NCBI RefSeq assembly: GCF_014898055.3
Contig: NW_023602073.1
Span: forward strand, 17,531,784-17,595,783
Origin: Talpa occidentalis
Taxonomy: Eukaryota; Chordata; Mammalia; Eulipotyphla; Talpidae
DNA length: 64,000 nt
Direction of reading: 5' to 3'
Made by a program: the position numbers and the translations under genes. Shown here in pieces: positions 54,931 to 64,000 of this stretch; the stretch's first letter is position 1, and each line of letters starts with the position of its first letter. Below the pieces are notes generated by a model. That model worked only from the letters and a program-made list of their open reading frames with translations, ran no database searches and was not told the origin of the DNA.

Positions 54931-55429
54931 ACTTCTGAACTAATAAAATTATTAATATTTTAACACCTAGACCCAAAGCAGGTGTTATCAACATATTTGG
55001 CAAATTTTATAACAAAGATTGTGACTACTACATCAATCAACTATCAGAAGGTTTGGATTTAGCACAGTCTGCTGTATGAATAATCCATCCATCTGGGTAG
55101 CACACCACAGTTCTAGATACCAGGGCCCTTTGCCTGTTCCCTGAAGACATTCAAATTTGCATCCTTAATTAGTAATCCAAAGAAACCCAGTTTGCTGCCT
55201 GCAGCCATCAGATCAGTAAATCAAAATATCAGGATATGAATCAAGTTTAACCCTAAACTAATGTTTATAGATTTACTTTTTTCCTTCTGACTATTTAATG
55301 CTCTGGATCAGCTTCTGTTTTCAAGTCTGAATAACATAAGATAGAAAGAAAACTGGGCCCTAAACTTTGCACTAGAGCACAATTGAAACTAAGGTAGCAC
55401 CTACTTTAGATGGATACAAAACTTATGCT

Positions 55430-55910
55430 CAACTCTACTCAATGCCTTTCATATCATGTAGGGCAAAAAACAAATTCCTTGCTGTGGTTTACAAGTCCCT
55501 ACAAGATCTGGCTTCCTTTTAGTTCTCTGTATTCATCTCCTCTGAGTGTCCCTCCCTCCCTTGTCAGCATTCCATATAGGCACCCAGCCACCTCAGCACT
55601 CTCTCCTTTTTCCACAATTTACTTCCTCACCTTTCAATCCTTACTGAAATATTATGATCTTAGTGCCATCTTTTCTAAATTTCAGCTCCCCATTATACAC
55701 CTTATTCTTGCTCTTTCTCCTTCTCATCAGCTAACATATTACCTATGTTACTTACTTATCTGATTTGTTGTGTATTCCAGAGTTGAATGTAAATTTCATG
55801 AGAACAGAGAATTTTGTCTGTTTTGTTTTCCAAGTGTATTTCCAATGCAAAGAACAGCATCTGATACAAGGCAAACTCTCAACCCATATATATGGAGTAA
55901 ATAAAATTTA
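55430..55910 (+). mobile_element. L2 LINE 3' end remnant
   Basis: gtttacaagtccctacaaga, cttcctcacctttcaatcc, gtaaatttcatgagaacaga, ttttgtctgttttgttttcc and the final agtaaataaa fall in the order of the ancient L2 3' region. No open frame remains. Confidence 0.6.
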
Positions 55911-55988
55911 AAACTAATCAATGCTAAGAAATGTTTTGGGTTTAGTAATCATGCCATCATTACTAGGCTTTAAAATGGTAGCTGTGTA

Positions 55989-56585
55989 GGGCCTCCCTGG
56001 TGGTGCAGGCAGTTGGACGTGCGCTGGGAAGATGTCTGCAGTCTCGAGAGCGCAGTTTTGATCTTGGCCAGTTGTGGAGATACCCACATGGTGTGGCAGA
56101 CCTCTCCTGTCTCGCCTGCTGCTCTCCTCAGCAGTATATTTCAGTCAATCTGCCTATTCTGTTCCCCGCTCTGTCTCTAGTGAATCCTCTCACCTTTCAC
56201 CACCCCGCCCCCCCACACACACACACCCCCTGCACATTTGTCTTGGACTCTGGTTTTTTTTTTTAAGATTTATTTGTTTGTTTGTTTATTCATTCATTCA
56301 TTCAAGCACCAGGTACAGTCAGAAGTGCAGGAGGGTGGGAGAATTCACCAGAGCCAGAGTGGGGAACAGAACAGGCAGAGTGACAAAATACACTGCTGAG
56401 GGGAGCAGTGGGCGCTGCAGGAGAGGTCTGCACTCCATGTGGGACCCTCGCTGGCGGCCGGGGATTGAACCGGCGCTGCAGAGGCTGCAGGCAGCTTCGC
56501 AGCTCAGCGCTCAATCGCTGCTCCACCAGGGGAGGCCCATACCCTGGTTCTTGTATGCATGAATAAATAAATCTATTTTAAAAAA
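55989..56585 (+). mobile_element. tRNA-derived SINE split by a nested SINE
   Basis: The outer plus-strand copy runs from gggcctccctggtggtgcag to 56253 and resumes at 56539 with ataccctggttcttgtatgc and an ataaataaatc tail. The break falls in the 3' body just before the tail. Confidence 0.88.
56254..56538 (-). mobile_element. nested tRNA-derived SINE, opposite strand
   Basis: Complete minus-strand copy, T-rich tail first (56254-56305) and head last (complement of gctccaccaggggaggccc, ending 56538). It is less diverged than its host copy, which agrees with later insertion. The two copies are inverted and can pair. Confidence 0.88.
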
Positions 56586-56589
56586 TGGT

Positions 56590-58345
56590 AGGTGAGTATT
56601 AAAACATTGAGAGAGGAAATGAGATTTGCTTTATCCTAATCAAGACAATAGGGTAGAAGAGGCATCAATAAAACATTGACCAGTGTTGATGTTGAGGCCA
56701 AGTGAAATATACTTAGGGTTTATTTAACCACTATTGCTACTTCCATTTATTCTGAATATTTTTAAATGAAAAAAAAAATCTGAAAGCAAAGATAACTTGC
56801 TAAATAAACAAATAAATGCCATGGAGAAGACCAGGTGAATATCCAAACAGGACCTTGTGCTCATCTGTATAGGAAAGGCTCCAAATGAAGACAGAGGAAT
56901 CCAGGGTAGACTGCCAAACAGACCAGGCTGGTACCCCATGCAGCTGGTACTGAAAGGCTGGTACTGTCAACCACTAAAAGTGGCTCCACTTCTTGGCATA
57001 AAACTCACATTAGCCCTATCCTCAGATAGTGCTTTTAAAAAGACAGAGGCTATATAATTTCCTGCAATGAAATAAACAGTGACCTAGACAGCCAGAAAGT
57101 ACTTTTTTGGAGACCACTACATTCTCTGAAGGCAAACTACAAGGAAATCCTGATTTGTTTGGGTAACTGCTGGATATGCCTAGAATCCAGCAGGAGCTAC
57201 ACACAGGTGAAATTTATAGCATCTGCTCTCCACTTTAGTTACCTGGTAACAGTACCTGATATTTAATTACTATTGCCTGGGCCAAACCCCATACCACAGT
57301 TGAATTGGTCCTGATTGGAACCCAGGCAAAGATTGACTGTAATTTGCAAGATCTCAATCACTGTCCTATGATGAAATCAAACAAGGTCTCCTTTTTATGT
57401 GCAAATTGCTTTAGCAAATTAAAAGGCAAAAACTTTTCATTGTACTACATAAGCATGGCATTTGCAAATGCTTATTCTAGTGCGCTTACAGACAGACTGT
57501 TTTTCTTAAGACCAAAACATCCTTTAAAAAAAAAAAAAAAAAAAAAGATTTTAAGACTAGTGTACTTGAGAATCACCTGCAGTAAACTTAGCACATTGTA
57601 GGTGCTAACTCAGTAGGGCTGGGTGGGGTCAGGCAACATTTCTAGCATGCTCTCCAGCCATGCCCAAGCTGGTAGTGGGCAAACCACATTTTATGAGTCA
57701 CAAAACTGTAAGATAACAGCTCTACATGATTCTGCCACTAAAAAGCTCCTTAGAAATTGTCTACTTATGAGAAACCAACTATCTGCAAAATAATACCCTC
57801 ATTGTTCTGTGAAAAAATAACTTCACAGGAATGACAACTGTTTCACTAGATGGGACATGAGCAAAATGAGGTTTGACATGAGAAAGCAGCAAAAATGTTC
57901 TTGTAACTGTCTATTGTCAGGGCCTAGCCATGTTCAAAAGCTTTAAAGGGATAAACAGCAAATGCACAACCAGCTTCAACCAAATTCAATCTTTTGTAGA
58001 AAAAGACCCTCTCCCTACCATATGCAGAAGTGGACACATTAGTCTAATGAACCACCTGAACAGTTTGCATCACACATTGCTCAGACCAAGCACCTTCACA
58101 GAACGCCAGACAATACAGACAACACCCAAGTCTCAAAACAAGATCTGACCTTTGGGTAACTTGCACATAACACTCCTCTTACTGTGTGGTTTCCCATAGT
58201 TTAGGAGCTATACCTGAAACAAGAAAACACTTGATAAGTGACTAAACCTAGGTTACAGGCACTAATGCCCAGAGCAGCAAAACAAAAGCTATTTTCAAGT
58301 AAACGCAAAAAGACCAATAAAAACCATGAGTTACAGCTGTTTTAA
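56590..58345. other. gene-free spacer
   Basis: A runs at 56770-56778 and 57526-57546. No gene or classified repeat. Confidence 0.45.
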
Positions 58346-58358
58346 AGAGAAAGTGGGT

Positions 58359-58374
58359 GGCTCTTAGAAGAGCC
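58359..58374 (-). promoter_or_regulatory. histone mRNA 3' stem-loop (H3 at 58408)
   Basis: The complement ggctcttctaagagcc has a ucua loop, within the consensus but unlike the uuuc loops elsewhere. It lies 34 bp past the stop. Confidence 0.93.
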
Positions 58375-58407
58375 TTTGAGTTGAGATGGGTCAGCACTGA
58401 GACAAGT

Positions 58408-58848
<441 letters not shown>

Positions 58849-58872
58849 TCAAACAAACCCTGGAGGCTGCCT

Positions 58873-58903
58873 TTATATATACTCAGGAACATTCTGATTG
58901 GCC
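58873..58903 (-). promoter_or_regulatory. H3 promoter
   Basis: CCAAT (complement of attgg, near 58896-58900) and TATA (complement of ttatatata, 58873-58881) about 55 bp before the ATG. Confidence 0.8.
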
Positions 58904-58979
58904 TGGCGCTTTTTCAAAAGTCCCGCGCAACCAACGTATTGGTTGAAGAGTCTAGGAAACTGATTGGGTGAATTACGTC

Positions 58980-59695
58980 ACATTGCAACCTAGTTACTTT
59001 CAAGATGAGCTAATTCACCGTGTCTCAAATTGTATACAAGGGTTTGTGGATCTTGGAAGATAACCAATTCTTCAGAGACGTGTGTGTGTGTGTGTGTAAA
59101 GGGAACTGAGATACCAAAGATTATACTTTGAGATCAGTCTATCTGTATTGCTCTTTATCAAACCTTTATTTTGTGTCAACAGAAACTCGTGTAGCCAGGA
59201 TTGCTCCTTCACCCCGTGAAACCTTTGATGTATAAGGCCAGAGTCCTGGGAGGAGTATTTAGGGAATCAGGTAACGCTCATGGCTCGGGGTTCAAGAGCA
59301 AGTCTGCAACAAATGTTCACTTGACTTCCCTACGGTGACCCAAAGGGTACTTTGCCTCAATTAAAAATTTGAAAAGCCAGCGCAGACTGTGGACTTGCTA
59401 AGGGTTCTTTTTGCTTTTGTGACTCAATATCCCAAGGTAAACTGCCCTTGTATGTTTCCCTCTAAAGGATTTTTTAGAGAAATGCTAATAATGAAAGAAC
59501 ACTGCCTATTCAAGGTTTCCAGACACTTGTAGCTTAATTTTTCCCCAATTGTACCTAACTCCTTGAGATACTAAGCTTTTCCCTGTTACTATATTCATGC
59601 ATCACTAATAAAGCCGGCAGCTTGTGGATTAAGTATGGTGATCACACACATGCGTAGTAAACAGAATATATCAGTTACATGCTTTTTGTGAAAAT
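58980..59695. other. gene-free spacer
   Basis: A short (gt)n run at about 59081-59097. Nothing else recognised. Confidence 0.45.
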
Positions 59696-59701
59696 GTGGA
59701 C

Positions 59702-59717
59702 GGCTCTGAAAAGAGCC
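59702..59717 (-). promoter_or_regulatory. histone mRNA 3' stem-loop (H2A at 59766)
   Basis: Canonical stem-loop 48 bp past the H2A stop. Confidence 0.95.
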
Positions 59718-59765
59718 TTTGGGTTAAAGAAAAGGTGGCAACTGCATACACTGATGTTAATTCAT

Positions 59766-60921
<1,156 letters not shown>

Positions 60922-60954
60922 ACGTGCAGCCAAAGGTACACCAACGATTCAAAA

Positions 60955-60970
60955 GGCTCTTTTAAGAGCC
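60955..60970 (+). promoter_or_regulatory. histone mRNA 3' stem-loop (H2B at 60541)
   Basis: ggctcttttaagagcc with a uuua loop, a permitted variant, 33 bp past the stop. Confidence 0.93.
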
Positions 60971-60979
60971 GCCCACGCT

Positions 60980-62309
60980 GTCTCCTAAAGGTCTGTAACC
61001 CTAAAGATTTGAGATGTGGTTAGAGCAATCAACGTGGCTTATAATTTCGGTAGATATTATATCTTAACAGCATGTAGAACTGCAAGGAATAAACCTGCAT
61101 GTTACTTAATTCAGTACGTTTTCCACGGGTACCCTAGTTGGGAGCTGCTAAGGAGTCATTTTCTGACTTCATCTCGTCTAGGATGACTCCTCCACATGAG
61201 GTGTTTTGTTTTTTATTTTGTCAAGCCTGTACTTCTAAGACAGTAACCAGAGGAAAACCTGGGAGTTTTGAGGAGTCCTAGATCCGAACAAAAGTGAGAA
61301 AAAATCGAGGAATGAAAGCGAAACCGTTTTCTGTAACAGCTTTAGATTGATTTGAACTACCTGTGGTGAATAACTCGGCGTTTCTAAAACAGCAGTGCAG
61401 TGCCAGGCACGCCTTCCCCATCCTTCCAAATACATTTCTTCACGCAAATGTGTTCTTCATTTAACCTTACCCAGTATTTTCTTTTGACAAAGTCAGGAAT
61501 TTTGTAATTGAGGTTTTCTCCTCGATTTACTGTGCAAGAGTGTTAGGAACCAACAGGATAACCTGAGGGAAGGAAAGAAGTGAAAGTCTCCAGTGTTACA
61601 TAATTACTCCAACAGCCTCTGATTCCCAGGGCCTGAGGCTATAGGTTGTCAGCCCCTGAATTTAAATTCCAAGGGCTCCCTGAGTTAGCCCTACACCTCC
61701 GAGTCCTGGAATGACCACCTCCACAATTTCATTTCCTGAGATTTTATGTAAAAGAAAAAGATTACAAAGTTAACATTTGTTTGGCCCTCCCTTGGCTTAG
61801 TACTGATTTTATCCCACAATTATCTCTTGTGAAATGGAATCTCCTCTTTTATATGTAAGTCATGTGAAGAATAAAGTTAATAGCTTTCCCCTTACAGAAA
61901 TAGAGCTGGAATCTAAATTTTTGTCTAATTTTGCACGTTTCTACATCATATTGACAAGACTTTTTCTCAAGCAGGAAACGAGTTGCAATCATAGGAACAG
62001 GGAAACTTCAGGCACAAAATTTAAAAAAAAAAAAAACAGCATTAGAATAAGTAAAATTGGCTTGAAGTTACATGTTCTTTGAGACACAGTAACGTACTTA
62101 CATCAATCAGATTCTTTCAAAAATAGATATATTGAAAAAAATCTGATGTAAGGACTTTGTTGTCTTTGTGCAATATATACATATATATTGGGAGAGAAAT
62201 TTTGATTTGGAAGCTAAGGATCACCTGATACCAAATTTAATTTGAGCACTGTGAGGTTGGAGGGTATTAACTGTAAAACTGAGTTTAGAAATCTCATTTT
62301 CCATTTATT
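60980..62309. other. gene-free spacer
   Basis: No gene or classifiable repeat. An A run lies near 62022-62036. Confidence 0.45.
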
Positions 62310-62323
62310 AGCCATATAGCTTT

Positions 62324-62638
62324 TTTTTTTTTTTTTTTTTTATAGAGGCATGTTTTATTTATTTATTTGTTTGTTCGTTTGTTTTGTTTGTACATGCACT
62401 GGGTACAGTCAGAAGCGCGGGAGGGTGAGAGAATTCACCAGAGCCAGAGCGGGGAGCAGAGCAGGCAGAAGGACCGAAGTACACTGCTGAGGGGAGCAGC
62501 GGGCGGCAGGAGAGGTCTGCGCGCCATGTGGGACCCTCCTCCGGTGGCCGGGAGCAGCCGGGAATCGAACCGGCGCCGCAGAGGCAGCGGGCAGCCTCGC
62601 AACCCAGCGCTCAACCGCTGCGCCACCGGGGAGGCCCC
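62324..62638 (-). mobile_element. tRNA-derived SINE, young subfamily, with 14-bp target-site duplication
   Basis: Bracketed by agccatatagcttt (62310-62323 and 62639-62652). A long T run, a tagaggcatg segment and a (ttta/tttg)n stretch form the tail; the CpG-rich head ends at 62638. It shares subfamily features with 13076-13373 and is the best-preserved copy here. Confidence 0.93.
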
Positions 62639-62869
62639 AGCCATATAGCTTTATTTGTAAGTTCTACATAGCAGATTTCTGTGAATGTTAAGTCACTCAA
62701 TTTTGTAAGTGGTCTTGAGAACTTCCTTAAACCCCATATATAATTAAGGCATTCATTTCTTGTTTCCCAAATTTAATTTCAAATATATTTCAAAATCTTG
62801 TATTCAAGAGAAGCAATAAACAAACATGGGTGAAGAGGGGATACCAGGGCATGCCACCATCATGGCATG

Positions 62870-63000
62870 TTCTAATGCTGAGTTTGGGCAAATTATTTAA
62901 ACCCTCTGTGATCATTTCCTGGCCTCTAAAATGGGAATAGTTAGTAACTACTACAGGGCATTGGTGAGGTGACCGAAAAGAACACTGGTACAGCACTTAC
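62870..63000 (+). mobile_element. MIR-like ancient SINE
   Basis: gagtttgggcaaattattta, ctctaaaatgggaatagtta, actacagggcattggtgagg and tggtacagcactta follow the MIR order. Confidence 0.55.
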
Positions 63001-63009
63001 AAAAGTGTG

Positions 63010-64000
63010 TGCACACACAAGTCCTCCAAAATAGCAGTGGCTAAATTCTCTGGCTGAATCAATAGGGATGAATCTCAAAATCCTGAGGTCCTGAACACTG
63101 GACTGCAAAATCTACAAGCATTTGACAGCAATTAGGGTTCCTTGTCTGGCAGTGTGAATAACAATCCAAACCACTTCTAATAGTCCAAACTTCAGCACCA
63201 TCAACCTAGTGCCTGTGGCTTCCCAGCTCAGGGAACGTGTGGCTTCTTTAACATGGGATTTCTCAGGCCTCCCTAGAACTAGGGGTGCACCATTTAATGT
63301 TCAGATGTGTTAGAGTATAAGAAGGGGGCACTGGAACTCACAAAAGAGCAGTTTAGTAATTTTTTTCTTCCTTTTCCTCTCATGTCTCCTGCTTCCTTTG
63401 CCTAATCTCACAGCAGTCTGACCAGAACGAGAATCCTCTTCAGAAAAGCAGCTACACTTTTATTAGTTTGAAGAGATTTAAAAAAAGATCACTGTCCACC
63501 AAAAAAAAGCAAAAGCAACCCCCCTAAAACTGTTCCAAAGTTGCCAACCATTTAGATTACTGTCAATTTTCTAAAAACTGTCCTTTTACCACCAAAAAAT
63601 TTATACTCAAGAAACCTTTACACCAAAGTTGGTTCTTCATACCATCAGCTGAACTCATTTTTAATAGTAAGAAAAATTTACTACACTGACATACTTCTCA
63701 TTTTGACTCATTGGATGAAGATTTGGGAACCACTGATTTGTTTAAATCACTTCATTTCAAAGTTGAAAAAAGTGCCCCTGAATTAGCTCTGCTAATCAGA
63801 GTTGGGGGCAAGATCAAAGCAATTTTTGTTTTACTATTTCCCCTAAAATTGTGTCTTCACTTTCTCATGTTTCAAAACTTATATTCTATTGTTATAAGTA
63901 GTCCATACATTTATTAATGTTACTAATAAAGTTGTTTTGAAGTAGTTCATATACAACAAAAATTGTATTTAATATTTTATTAAGAGTAGTCTGGGTTTTT
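63010..64000. other. gene-free AT-rich DNA to window end
   Basis: No gene, RNA or named repeat recognised. Confidence 0.45.

Noticed and set aside
62367..62648. Open frames inside SINE copies (also at 13.1, 54.5 and 56.1 kb)
   Set aside because: They follow the SINE consensus in both orientations and show no protein features.

Overview
This window is part of the major replication-dependent histone gene cluster of a placental mammal (the HIST1 locus, human chromosome 6p22 equivalent). Fifteen intact, intronless core and linker histone genes sit in short GC-rich islands within AT-rich, repeat-filled DNA: four H3.1, three H2A, four H2B, three H4 and one H1. There is also one decayed H1 and one decayed H2A. 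Each intact gene ends a few tens of bases before the 16-nt histone mRNA stem-loop, and upstream there are CCAAT boxes, TATA boxes, octamers (H2B), GGTCCG cores (H4) or an AAACACA box (H1). The species is not identifiable from the genes. A tRNA-derived SINE present about ten times, with young copies bearing perfect target-site duplications, plus old MIR, L2 and MER5-like copies, fits a eutherian. I suspect a laurasiatherian (perhaps a bat), but that is only a guess.

Layout. 1-8.4 kb: no gene; eroded endogenous retrovirus (ERV) pieces, including a broken gag-like frame, and a SINE. 8.6-16.6 kb: H1 pseudogene(+), H3(-), H2A(-)/H2B(+), then H2B(-)/H2A(+) as an inverted partner unit. 16.7-21.7 kb: LTR-like pieces and an orphan histone-type promoter. 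21.9-34.7 kb: H4(+), H3(+), H2A pseudogene(+), H1(-), with a U2 snRNA fragment and a solo LTR between. 39.2-49.7 kb: H4(+), H4(-), H3(-), H2B(+), with a palindromic LTR at 42.2 kb. 50.6-58.3 kb: two more solo LTRs, L2, and a SINE nested in a SINE. 58.4-61 kb: H3(-), H2A(-)/H2B(+). 61-64 kb: repeats only.

Order and strand match the human block from H3C4 to H2BC10 almost one to one (H3C4, H2AC7, H2BC7, H2BC8, H2AC8, H3C6, H1-3, H4C6, H4C7, H3C7, H2BC9, H3C8, H2BC10), so symbols are given by synteny. Differences from human as I recall it are the place of the first H4 (after rather than before the H2B/H2A pair), a canonical H4 at the H4C7 position, and an intact H2A beside the last H2B. The proteins together supply the S-phase nucleosome core (two each of H2A, H2B, H3, H4) and linker histone.

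I found no convincing undescribed system. The most interesting signals are traces of gene conversion (3' UTRs and coding regions shared while promoters differ), an orphan histone stem-loop, an orphan histone promoter, and a solo LTR that has become a near-perfect palindrome.
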